Shown here: positions 1 through 8,545 of the stretch, in pieces
How the letters are laid out: every line of letters starts with the position of its first letter
Position numbering within the stretch: position 1 is the first letter of the stretch
Source: Cytophagales bacterium
GTDB lineage: Bacteria > Bacteroidota > Bacteroidia > Cytophagales > Cyclobacteriaceae
NCBI GenBank assembly: GCA_022360875.1
Contig: JAKSBZ010000145.1
Coordinates: 1 to 33,448 of the forward strand
Direction: 5' to 3'
DNA length: 33,448 nucleotides
The notes under the pieces: generated by a model
The model's input: only the letters and a program-made list of their open reading frames with translations
Database searches by the model: none
What the model was told of the DNA's origin: nothing
Translations under genes and position numbers: made by a program

Positions 1-1
1 C

Positions 2-505
2 AGCGGTGATTCGCTGATGAGGGAAGACGCTTTGACAGCGCTGAAGGAGGAACTGATTCCGTTGGCAACGGTGTTAACTCCGAATATCCCGGAGGCGACT
101 ATTCTTTTGGGTCGAGTGCTTGATCCTGGCCATCCCGAGGACATGAGAGAGCTGTTGCAATTGGGTTGCCGCTCTCTGTTACTGAAAGGAGGACATTCCG
201 AGGGCAATATCGTAACAGATTATTTTCTTGAACAGGGGAAGACGGAGTGCATCAGCTTTTCAGGACAGCGCATCAGCTCGAACAATACGCATGGCACAGG
301 CTGTACTTTGTCGGCCGCAGTAGCCTCCTATTTAGCGCAAGGACTGACTTTAGAAATGGCGGTAATGAAAGCAAAGGAATATATTACGAAGGCAATTTCT
401 GAAGGAGCCGAATATGTGATTGGCAATGGAACTGGCCCGGTTAAGCATTTTTACAAAACTTGGAAACAGGTTGCTTCGCCTCATTTTGAAACAAAACAGT
501 TGTAG
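2..505 (+). CDS. thiD: ThiD, hydroxymethylpyrimidine (phosphate) kinase, C-terminal part
   Basis: This is the 3' part of the HMP/HMP-P kinase gene of thiamine synthesis, a ribokinase-fold enzyme that phosphorylates 4-amino-5-hydroxymethyl-2-methylpyrimidine in the cytoplasm. The frame is open from base 2, and the residues before the first ATG at 17 (SGDSL) continue the family motif, so the gene begins outside the window and the ATG is not the start. Visible family motifs are LATVLTPNIPEA, the glycine pair in LLLKGGH, and the anion-hole/ATP signature NTHGTGCTLSAAVASYLAQG near the C-terminus. About 167 residues of a usual ~270 are present. It converges on the cupin gene with only about 30 bases between stops. 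The family call is very secure. Whether it is fused to, or in an operon with, other thiamine genes cannot be seen. Confidence 0.93.
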   Translation, partial: SGDSLMREDALTALKEELIPLATVLTPNIPEATILLGRVLDPGHPEDMRELLQLGCRSLLLKGGHSEGNIVTDYFLEQGKTECISFSGQRISSNNTHGTGCTLSAAVASYLAQGLTLEMAVMKAKEYITKAISEGAEYVIGNGTGPVKHFYKTWKQVASPHFETKQL

Positions 506-535
506 GAACTCATTTTCTTTATGACACTAGATATT

Positions 536-847
536 TTAAATAAATAATATTGCCAGCCAAACCGCTTTCGGGTTTGAGCTGGTGTGGGCCACTCTGTGCT
601 TTTTGTGAGCCGGAATATACACATAGTCGCCTTTCTGCATTTGGACTGTGATTCCGCTTTCGTATTCTAGACTCGCTTCTCCTTCCAGTAAAACCACCCA
701 TTCATTCTCTTCCTGGTCATACCAAAAGTCACTTGGGGAGCTGTGTCCTTCTGAAACAATTCGCTCAATTCGAATCCTTTCACTTTCAAATATCTTTTCG
801 GTTAGTTCTTCAGCCAGCCTTTGTGGGATATGATTAAATATGTTCAT
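536..847 (-). CDS. small cupin-domain protein
   Basis: This is a 103-residue single-domain cupin. The first cupin strand block is FWYDQEENEWVVLLEGEASL (about residues 42-61) and the second is GDYVYIPAHKKHRV (about residues 73-86). The usual HxH pair of the first metal motif is absent; only an acidic run and the second-motif histidines remain, so metal binding may be altered. Small cupins of this type in Bacteroidota usually have no assigned substrate. The gene is transcribed away from the giant secreted protein at 1004, and the 156-base divergent spacer (848-1003) must hold both promoters, though I could not fix a convincing promoter there. It is convergent with thiD. The family assignment is good; function is unknown. 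Confidence 0.85.
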   Translation of the reverse strand: MNIFNHIPQRLAEELTEKIFESERIRIERIVSEGHSSPSDFWYDQEENEWVVLLEGEASLEYESGITVQMQKGDYVYIPAHKKHRVAHTSSNPKAVWLAILFI

Positions 848-1003
848 GTTATTTATCTGTGTTTGTATTGAAATTGTTGCAGTATTTAACAGGTTATTTT
901 TCTAAATCAATAAGGGGCACTGCATTCTCAGGAACTTATAAAGAAGTAAAGGAACAAAACATTAGCTGATTTATCGCTGATAATCTCACTTTACTAAAAA
1001 AAA

Positions 1004-4000
1004 ATGAAGATGAAATTACCTCTTATCTTATTTTTTTTATCTGCCTTTATTTTTTCTGCAAAGGGACAATCTCTTCCGCAGCTTCCTGAGAATGCATCGG
1101 AGATGACGCCTATTTCTCCTGGATCACCAATATACAGGTATTCACTTAAGGCTGGGAAACCAAGGCATAAACGGGCGTTAGACAAAACTACCAATGGCCG
1201 TGCTTACAATTGTGATGCAGACCGGTTTACTGAAGTTTATTCTAATTACCATACCGCGTGGAGTTATGCCAGCCACATAAAGGATTATCATTATAGAATG
1301 CCGATCAGCGTATGGTCATTTGACTATATAAATTTCTTGTTCAAGAAACCTCGCAATTACAATGAAAATTTATCGGGCGGCTACCCGATGATTGTTCATT
1401 TGCATGGTGCGGGCGAAGCTGGAAAGGGCCACCCGGGAAATATTTTTGAAGTAAATCAAGAAGGCTATGACAACAACACTACTCAGCTGGCTTGGGGAGG
1501 GAAAACACACTACAATGCTGTTGAGGGGAATTCATCTGTTAATTTCAATGGATTTTTGCTTTATCCTCAGTCCCATTATGGCAACTGGGCGGAAGATTAC
1601 CTTGTCGATGATGCAGTGGAGCTTATCAAGGAATTGATTTTAAATTTTAACATTGATCCAAATAGAATATATCTGCATGGTTTGTCTAATGGAGGTACTG
1701 GTGTTTGGTCGTTTATCAAGAAATATCCTGAGATATTTGCCGCAGCGGTTCCCATGTCTGCAAATATATTTAACGCAACTGAAACACTGGAAAAAACCAA
1801 GCATATTCCTATATGGATACATCATGGTGAAAAAGACACCAACCCAACGGTTGGAAGCACGGATTATTTAGTCGAACGTTTTCAAAATATTCACGGAGCT
1901 ATGTTTGAAACGCTTGTTTTGGATAAAGGCTTTACCGACAATCGCCCGCTTTCTCAAACACAGACAAGCAAATACAACAATAGGTATTCGAGATTTAATA
2001 ATGTGGGCCACGCAGGGTGGAATAATACATTCAATAGACAGGATTTTTTCGAATGGTTGCTGCAATACAGCAAATTGAGCATACGCGTATTTGGGGGGAA
2101 GACACAATTCTGCGGAGGCCAGTCAATTCGTTTGGGCATTTCCACCGGATTTGAAGAGTATGAGTGGAGCAGAGACAATACACCATTGGCCGATTCCAAT
2201 AGCAATGAGTATACAGCATGGGAGCAGGGTTCTTACCGTGTACGGCTAAAAAGAGACGGACAGTGGTCGGCGTGGTCACATCCTGTGGAATTGATTATGC
2301 TGGCCTCTACACCTGGTCTTGTTGCGAAAAGCAGTGTGTTGTTCCCATTGCCTGAAGGCGAAAACTCCGACCGGGTTACTTTGCAGTCTATAACGAGTGT
2401 GCCGGTTTCAAAATATCAGTGGGAGTGGACTGACGGAACTGACAGTTTTCTGTTTGAAAATGATAACGGCAGCGAGTTTGAGGCTTATGCTCCCGGAGAG
2501 TACAGGGTGCGTGTGACTTATTCCTTGTCAGGGGGCAAAAGTTGTGTATCTGTATCGGATCCTGTTGAAGTAAAACAGATGCAGTCAGCAGGTTTGTTCG
2601 AGCCCCTGGATTTCAACGGGGTTCTCTTGCCTGAAGACAGTGAAATTCGTTTGTCTTGGACTTATGATGACGAGCAGGCCGAGGGGTTCGAGCTGTTTCG
2701 CTCAACCAGCGGAAGAAACAACTTCAGTTTTGTTGCAAAACTTTCCAACGAAGCCAGAGAATATATTGATCAGCCCGATTTTGGAAACGGAGCGGTATAT
2801 TATAAAATCCGCGCCGTCAACAACAGTGCAGCTTCCTCTTTGGTGGACTTGGTAGTTCCTGTACCGATCGAGGAAGAGCAGTTTCAGGGAGGAAATCTGG
2901 AGGCCTATAACATTTCACCTTGGGGACTTACTTTGCGATGGGATCCTTTCCAGCCTGCCAGCAAATTACGCGAATATGTTGTTTATCGCAATGGAGCGGA
3001 AGTCGCGCGCACAACACAAAACGAGTTGCGGCAAAGCAATTTGCCAGGCTCTCGTTCATATGTTTATCATGTGGCGGCAAGAACGTTAGACGGCAAAGAA
3101 CGGATGTGTTACCCATCGTATCCTTTTTATCATAGTAATAATCATATGAGGTGGAAGTATTATTATATAGGAAGTGATGCTTCGCATTCGATACTTTCGT
3201 TTGATGAATCTGACTATGATTATAGAGACAGAGGCAGGACTTCTCTTTTTGAAGAGAATGATCTGGGAGACAGTAAGTACTATACAACAAGGTACGGCAA
3301 GTTTGCATATGTATACAGATCGAAGGTTTTTATAGCTGAAGATGGAGATTATGAGCTTGAGTTGATTTCAAGAGGTCGTTCGGTTCTTTATCTGGGCAAC
3401 TCTCTGATGGTTGTTAACAATAGGGAAAGTTCTAAGCCAATTTCTGTAAAACAAACGCGGCATTTGCAAAGAGGACTGTACAGGTTAAAGGCGATATATA
3501 CAGAGTATCATAAGGTCTTGAAGGACTTTAATATTTGTATTAAAAAAGCAGGGGGAAAGACAGTGGAGTTTGATGGATTGCCGAATCGCGAAGTTTCTGC
3601 TCCCGGCACTCCAAGAAGTTTGTCGGTATCAGCTTCCGGGGGCAATCTAAGGTTGAATTGGTCGTTGCAGTCCGATGACGGAATGTGTGAGGTTTTTCGT
3701 GCGAGGGGCAACGGAGAGTTTGAGTGCATTGGTGTTACCGGTGTGGGAGGAGAAACGTTTTTAGATACTGACGCAAAGGTTGGGGCAAACTACAAATATA
3801 AGGTTAAATCTCTGAATGCTTTTGGAAGCAGCATGAGCTCACCTACAGGGACAGCTTCCAGGAATGTCGCCTCGGCAACAGTCGGTAGTTTTGAGAATGT
3901 AGAATTGGATTACCGGATAGAATCCGGGACGGGCAAGGCCGTGCTTTCGTGGGATTATACCGGAGGCACTGCTGAATCTTTTGTGGTTGAACGCGGCATT

Positions 4001-7000
4001 GAATCTTTGGATACTCAGCCTATTGTTGAATTGGATGGCAGCGCAAGAGAGTTCACAGATGAGTCGGCATTGCTGGATACTAAGTACTTCTATCGCCTGA
4101 AAGCAAAGCACCAGCAGGATTCGGTAATGTCTTCTTACTTATCGGTAATAGTAAAAAATTCGCATCATCCGGTTTGGATTGATGTAAGGCATCCGCATAA
4201 CACTAATGGAAACCCGGTAGCGGGTGATTCGTGGGTGCACTATTCGACTACAGGGAGCAACTGGTGGGAGCATCCTTTTAGTTTGACAGACACTTTGGGT
4301 AATGAAGCTCATTTCAGAATTAAAGAATATGACTACGGTTCTTCTCAAGCCCAGAACCAATGGACTTCAATTTTCGGTGACTTGGATTCTGAGCTCAGGT
4401 TTCCGGTTGGAGCATTGAAAACTTATCGGGTGGCTGAACATTCAACAGCTATTGTTTTCGACCAATTGTCCCCTGATTTGAGTTATGACTTTTCCATATT
4501 GAGCGCTACGGACCAAACTACTAGCGGTGTTGTTGTATTTTCTTTGAACGGAACTACGAAACAGATTGATGCTGTTGGCAATGCGTCGAAGACTGTGGAT
4601 TTCGAGGCTGTGGTTCCTGATCAGAATGGTGAGATTAGACTGGAGTTTTATCCGTTGAATTCAGGGAAGAGAGCGTATCTCAATGCTGTGAAGATTCAGC
4701 CAAGGGATTATGCTGCAGAAATTGAAGGACTTGAGGTGTATATGCCTACACCGGGTCAAAATCCGGCTCTTTTGGAATCCTGGGTTAACGCTTCGGGTGA
4801 GAACCCATCATCGTTTGATATGCCTCACGCAACCTATGTAGTAGGCAGCAATCTAAGTTTGACTCAAGATTTGTCTATTTCGGGTGAAGGGGTAGAAGTA
4901 ATGATCGACAAAGACGCAACGCTGAATATCGGAAGCCATTCATTTTCGGTATTAGGCGGAGCTGCGCTGAATACATTCGAAACTTCAGGTAGGATAAATG
5001 CCAGCGGCGGATCAATTTACTTATCTGAAAACAAGTTCAGAAGGCCTACTTATCTGAATTTTGTTCCCGGGGCGAGTTTAGAGGACCTTAGCTTAGGCGA
5101 GGGACATTCAAGACGCGTGTTTATTAATGACGTTGCTATTGAAGGAGATCTGGAAGTAGCGAACAGTTACGTACTTGTTGAGGACAGTCTTATTATGAAC
5201 GTTTACAAAGAGAGGTCTTCTATTGTAAGCAAGATTGGTTACGGGGGAGGAGTTGAAGGGGACGTATCGGTTTCGAAACATATAGTACGCAGCGAAGGGA
5301 ATACAAGAAATGCGTGGTGGTACTTTGCGCCAAGTGTGAAAGAACAGCAAGTTAAGGACTGGGCGGATGATTTGCCTTTGACGGGAATGATAGGTTCTTC
5401 CGATCCTGGAAATGAGCTTGTAAATGTTAAATATTTTGACGAGTCACAGGGGACATATGTTGGCTTTGAGAATGTTGAGGATTTTTTGTCTCCGGGACAG
5501 GGTGTGGATGTTGCAATATTTAATTCCAATTTCATTAACGGAAAATTGGTGTTTGACAACAAAGGAGAGTTGTTTATTGGAAACGGGATGGACCAGCGGA
5601 TCACGAAGCAGGAGACCTTTGATCTTCCGGTTTCCTATACGGAAGGTTCTTCGAACTGGAATTTGCTAAGCAATCCGTTTAATTCGCCTATTGACTGGGT
5701 TAGTACAGCGACTGTAAAACAGGGGCTGAGAGATGCTGTGTATGTCAGGGATTCGGACAACGGCATTTGGGGAACGTATATTAACGGAGTTGCAGTCAAT
5801 GGAGGAAGCCAATACATAAATCCGGGGCAGTCTTTCTTTGTAAAATCACTTGACGCAAGTGCTTCCCTGACTATTTCTGAATCATCAAAATCCGATGTTC
5901 TCAATACAAATATTTTAAAGGAGGCAGAAACAGATAAACAACTTATCCTCTTGAGCTTAAAGGACAAGAACGATATAAAGGATGAACTGGCCGTCTATTA
6001 TGTTCCGGAAAATATCCCAGAGCAGAATTACGGAAGTGTTGAAGCGGTAAAGCTTTATAATAAAAGCGTAAATCTTTCGGTTTGGACCGAAAACGGCCGC
6101 TTTGCCATTAAAGCGCTGGCTGAAAATAAACGCGAATTTTCTTTGGGCTTGCAGGTCAATTCTAAAGTAAAGGGCACACATTCTTTATCCCTTGACAAGC
6201 TGACTATGCCTACAAGCACAGATGTCAGGTTGATTGACCATTATCTGGATCAGCAGATGATATTGAGGCCTGGAGAGTCTTATGCTTTTGATATTACTGC
6301 AGATACGGAATCGGAGGGGAGCGGACGGTTTGAACTGGTCGTTCAAAGACCTGTGGAACTGTTTCATAGCAAGGCCTCCGCTTACTTGGGAGACACCGCA
6401 AGGGTAGAGCTGACTTCCAAATTCTTTTCTGAAGTGAAGTCGGCTGTGTTGAAATGGAGTTGGGACGCGGATCAGCTGGACTGGGCGGGAGTATCAGGAG
6501 GCAAGTTAGTAGAAGTGGGCAGCGAACGGAAAGGTGAAGTGACTCTGAAGTATGACGATACAAAAGCTTCTATTGAAGAAGCGAAGTACTTTGCAGAACT
6601 ACTGTTTGTGGTTAAGAAGAAGGCAGGATCGTCGTGCAGGGTTAGTGTAAGCGCCGAATCGGTAAAAAATAAGCAAGGAGAAACGCTTCCTCTGGCTTCG
6701 AATGAATCGAGTATAGCACGAATTCCTTTCCAGAAAGTTGAAGGATCAATAATCAAACTGAATACTTCGGACAGAATTCGTTTTAAGCTGTTTTCCAAAA
6801 ATGAGAAGCTGTTGCTGGATAAACAGGAAAGCGGAAGTAGTTATTCCGTTAGTTTTAAATCGGAAGATGCCGGGAGACTAACCTATGCTTTCGTGCCTTC
6901 AGAGCGGCCAACCATCAGCACCGTATATGACTTAGTTCTATTGGATCGGATCAAGCGCAATGCTTTTGGGGCGATGCCAGAAGAATTTTTAAGTGCTGAT

Positions 7001-7915
7001 ATGGACGGGAATCTTGAAATAAATGACGAGGACAAGAAATTGATGATTCAAAAGATTCTCAAGGGCAAGCACCCTGTAAATACTAAAGAGTTGTTTGTGG
7101 TACCGAAGTACAGTATAAGTGAAATTCAGGAAGAGGGCATAGACAAATTATTGGAACAAGGATTCTCGCTGGACAATGGAAAGTATAGGAAGCAGGATTT
7201 GGTTTTGGTTGAAAAAGGAAAGATAGATCGTGGTTTGATTCCAGTACAGGAACTGCCGATTGAATTCCTGGCAAAGTTAACAAGTTCAGACCAAAAACTT
7301 CTGACTTATGATATACAAACTCTGGAGAGTGTTGATGCGCTTGGATATCAGTTTACGCTGGAATGGAATCCTGATTTATATGAGTTTGCTGGAGTTGAAG
7401 GAGCATCTGAGCATATGCTGAATGAAAGTTTAGTGAAGAAAGGGAAATTGGGAGTGCTTTGGAACATATCTGGCGCGGAGGGTACAAAATTAGCAAAAGA
7501 CGTAAGTTTGTTTACCCTGAAATTGAAGCCTCTTGCAGGTTTAAGCGAAAATCCGGAGCTCTCGGTAAGTTCGAGCTTGTTGGATAATCAGCTAGTAGAT
7601 GATGAACTGCTTAGGTACGAAACAGCTTTGAGAACAGAGAAACTGTTGGGTCAAAGCGATGAAGGAGATTTTATAATTTATCCAAATCCATTTGTGAATT
7701 CATTTGAGGTGCAGCTTTTGAACGGACTTGTGGGAGATTACAGGGTAATGCTTTATGACCTTAACGGTGTATTAGTAGGAGATGAAAGGGGAGTTGTTAG
7801 GGCTGGTGATAGTTCGACTTCGGTTTTCAAGTTCAGGGGGCTTAGTCAGGGAGTGTATGTATACGAACTGTATTTCGGAGATAAAAAGGCAAGAGGAAAA
7901 ATTATTAAGAAATAG
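1004..7915 (+). CDS. giant secreted esterase-like protein with FN3, cohesin/dockerin-like modules and T9SS tail
   Basis: This 2303-residue protein starts with a signal peptide (about residues 1-22, ending SAKGQ). Residues ~95-355 form an alpha/beta-hydrolase of the PHB-depolymerase/feruloyl-esterase-like type: oxyanion motif HLHGAGE, nucleophile Ser228 in GLSNGG, Asp278 in HHGEKD and His336 in VGHAGW, so the triad looks intact. Then come two Ig-like modules (~358-525), FN3-like modules (~530-710), a PA14-like module (~712-850), more FN3 (~860-1045), a beta-sandwich module starting PVWIDVRHP (~1048-1235), a beta-rich region containing WNLLSNPFNSPIDW that is common in T9SS cargo, a cohesin-like module (~1795-1905), a dockerin-like calcium loop (ADMDGNLEINDED, ~2000), a second cohesin-like module (~2090-2205) and a T9SS type A sorting domain (~2225-2303, beginning IYPNPF and ending in lysines). 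It is probably cell-surface or secreted. Its position beside the polysaccharide locus suggests action on that polymer or its acyl groups (inference). Confidence 0.88.
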   Translation: MKMKLPLILFFLSAFIFSAKGQSLPQLPENASEMTPISPGSPIYRYSLKAGKPRHKRALDKTTNGRAYNCDADRFTEVYSNYHTAWSYASHIKDYHYRMPISVWSFDYINFLFKKPRNYNENLSGGYPMIVHLHGAGEAGKGHPGNIFEVNQEGYDNNTTQLAWGGKTHYNAVEGNSSVNFNGFLLYPQSHYGNWAEDYLVDDAVELIKELILNFNIDPNRIYLHGLSNGGTGVWSFIKKYPEIFAAAVPMSANIFNATETLEKTKHIPIWIHHGEKDTNPTVGSTDYLVERFQNIHGAMFETLVLDKGFTDNRPLSQTQTSKYNNRYSRFNNVGHAGWNNTFNRQDFFEWLLQYSKLSIRVFGGKTQFCGGQSIRLGISTGFEEYEWSRDNTPLADSNSNEYTAWEQGSYRVRLKRDGQWSAWSHPVELIMLASTPGLVAKSSVLFPLPEGENSDRVTLQSITSVPVSKYQWEWTDGTDSFLFENDNGSEFEAYAPGEYRVRVTYSLSGGKSCVSVSDPVEVKQMQSAGLFEPLDFNGVLLPEDSEIRLSWTYDDEQAEGFELFRSTSGRNNFSFVAKLSNEAREYIDQPDFGNGAVYYKIRAVNNSAASSLVDLVVPVPIEEEQFQGGNLEAYNISPWGLTLRWDPFQPASKLREYVVYRNGAEVARTTQNELRQSNLPGSRSYVYHVAARTLDGKERMCYPSYPFYHSNNHMRWKYYYIGSDASHSILSFDESDYDYRDRGRTSLFEENDLGDSKYYTTRYGKFAYVYRSKVFIAEDGDYELELISRGRSVLYLGNSLMVVNNRESSKPISVKQTRHLQRGLYRLKAIYTEYHKVLKDFNICIKKAGGKTVEFDGLPNREVSAPGTPRSLSVSASGGNLRLNWSLQSDDGMCEVFRARGNGEFECIGVTGVGGETFLDTDAKVGANYKYKVKSLNAFGSSMSSPTGTASRNVASATVGSFENVELDYRIESGTGKAVLSWDYTGGTAESFVVERGIESLDTQPIVELDGSAREFTDESALLDTKYFYRLKAKHQQDSVMSSYLSVIVKNSHHPVWIDVRHPHNTNGNPVAGDSWVHYSTTGSNWWEHPFSLTDTLGNEAHFRIKEYDYGSSQAQNQWTSIFGDLDSELRFPVGALKTYRVAEHSTAIVFDQLSPDLSYDFSILSATDQTTSGVVVFSLNGTTKQIDAVGNASKTVDFEAVVPDQNGEIRLEFYPLNSGKRAYLNAVKIQPRDYAAEIEGLEVYMPTPGQNPALLESWVNASGENPSSFDMPHATYVVGSNLSLTQDLSISGEGVEVMIDKDATLNIGSHSFSVLGGAALNTFETSGRINASGGSIYLSENKFRRPTYLNFVPGASLEDLSLGEGHSRRVFINDVAIEGDLEVANSYVLVEDSLIMNVYKERSSIVSKIGYGGGVEGDVSVSKHIVRSEGNTRNAWWYFAPSVKEQQVKDWADDLPLTGMIGSSDPGNELVNVKYFDESQGTYVGFENVEDFLSPGQGVDVAIFNSNFINGKLVFDNKGELFIGNGMDQRITKQETFDLPVSYTEGSSNWNLLSNPFNSPIDWVSTATVKQGLRDAVYVRDSDNGIWGTYINGVAVNGGSQYINPGQSFFVKSLDASASLTISESSKSDVLNTNILKEAETDKQLILLSLKDKNDIKDELAVYYVPENIPEQNYGSVEAVKLYNKSVNLSVWTENGRFAIKALAENKREFSLGLQVNSKVKGTHSLSLDKLTMPTSTDVRLIDHYLDQQMILRPGESYAFDITADTESEGSGRFELVVQRPVELFHSKASAYLGDTARVELTSKFFSEVKSAVLKWSWDADQLDWAGVSGGKLVEVGSERKGEVTLKYDDTKASIEEAKYFAELLFVVKKKAGSSCRVSVSAESVKNKQGETLPLASNESSIARIPFQKVEGSIIKLNTSDRIRFKLFSKNEKLLLDKQESGSSYSVSFKSEDAGRLTYAFVPSERPTISTVYDLVLLDRIKRNAFGAMPEEFLSADMDGNLEINDEDKKLMIQKILKGKHPVNTKELFVVPKYSISEIQEEGIDKLLEQGFSLDNGKYRKQDLVLVEKGKIDRGLIPVQELPIEFLAKLTSSDQKLLTYDIQTLESVDALGYQFTLEWNPDLYEFAGVEGASEHMLNESLVKKGKLGVLWNISGAEGTKLAKDVSLFTLKLKPLAGLSENPELSVSSSLLDNQLVDDELLRYETALRTEKLLGQSDEGDFIIYPNPFVNSFEVQLLNGLVGDYRVMLYDLNGVLVGDERGVVRAGDSSTSVFKFRGLSQGVYVYELYFGDKKARGKIIKK

Positions 7916-7922
7916 TTGATTC

Positions 7923-7952
7923 AGGGAGCATTTGTTGAAGTGCTCCCTTTAT
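7923..7952 (+). terminator. Rho-independent terminator after the giant esterase gene
   Basis: A perfect 8-bp stem (AGGGAGCA at 7923-7930, TGCTCCCT at 7941-7948) with a 10-base loop is followed by a short T-rich stretch, 7 bases after the stop codon. It separates the giant gene from the polysaccharide locus. Confidence 0.8.
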
Positions 7953-7971
7953 ACAAGTATGCACTATCATT

Positions 7972-8048
7972 AGTTTAACTCATGTTATTGCTTAGCTAAG
8001 TCGCTGGCTATGAAATAAAACTGAAAATTTTAAAATATGAAGTGCTTA
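7972..8048 (+). repeat. intergenic repeat element, copy A
   Basis: The stretch 7972-8028 matches 14701-14757 at 49 of 57 positions without gaps by my own alignment. The core contains the palindrome CTTAGCTAAG (7991-8000), followed by a conserved ATAAAACTGAAAAT. Beyond the core both copies end in a similar AGTGCTT/AGTACTT. It lies about 100 bases upstream of the small PID-CTERM-like gene. No reading frame is conserved, so it is more likely a regulatory or RNA element. Confidence 0.75.
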
Positions 8049-8059
8049 TTTGAGCAGAG

Positions 8060-8075
8060 ACAAACGAATGTTTGT
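8060..8075. repeat. short inverted repeat, possible operator
   Basis: A perfect 6-bp inverted repeat (ACAAAC, 4-base spacer GAAT, GTTTGT) sits about 70 bases before the start of the small secreted protein. It could be an operator half-site pair, or chance. Confidence 0.3.
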
Positions 8076-8147
8076 TCTTTATCATGTTACAATTCCTAAT
8101 GGGGTATTACTCTTTAAGGAATGAGAGAAGTTCTTAACATAGAAATC

Positions 8148-8402
8148 ATGAAAAAAGCCACGCTAGCATTTATTATGTTATTCTCGTTTTTTGCCGCAGT
8201 GGCGCAGCCGCAAGTTGATAACAGCGGAGTAAATAACGATTCTTTTTTAGAGCTTACAGATGATTTGCCGCCTGATGAAGATGATGATCTTAACCCGAAC
8301 ATACCTATTGACGGAGGAATTGTTTGGGTTATTTTGTCAGCTATTGGGATAGCGACAACGAAAATGAAAAAACATATGCAGAAGACGGATAAAGTGCAGT
8401 AG
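8148..8402 (+). CDS. small secreted protein with PID-CTERM-like C-terminal sorting signal
   Basis: This 84-residue protein has two targeting signals around a short acidic linker. The N-terminus is a typical signal peptide (about residues 1-21, ending FFAAVAQ). The middle (residues ~25-55) is rich in Asp and Glu. The C-terminus carries IPIDGG, then a hydrophobic span (IVWVILSAIGIA) and a basic tail (KMKKHMQK). This PIDGG plus transmembrane plus basic-tail architecture matches the PID-CTERM sorting signals of Bacteroidota, which resemble PEP-CTERM signals handled by exosortases. I chose the ATG at 8148 because the signal peptide starts there; an in-frame ATG at 8121 would add nine unlikely residues. 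It is the first gene of the polysaccharide locus, and PEP-CTERM-like proteins are commonly found beside exopolysaccharide genes. No exosortase is visible here. Its function is unknown. Confidence 0.8.
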   Translation: MKKATLAFIMLFSFFAAVAQPQVDNSGVNNDSFLELTDDLPPDEDDDLNPNIPIDGGIVWVILSAIGIATTKMKKHMQKTDKVQ

Positions 8403-8545
8403 TTGAAAAGCAAGCTTTGTTTTTTTCAGAATTGCGTTGAGTATAGTCTTTCTTTTATAGCCCTAATAAGCAGTTTGCTTCATTTGCATTGTCAGAAGGC
8501 GCATCCAGTAAACATTATTTAGGGCAAGAATTAATTTTTTGACTT

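Noticed and set aside
8407..8426. Possible terminator (AAAG, loop, CTTT, then seven T) after the small secreted protein
   Set aside because: The stem has only four AT-rich pairs, too weak to call.
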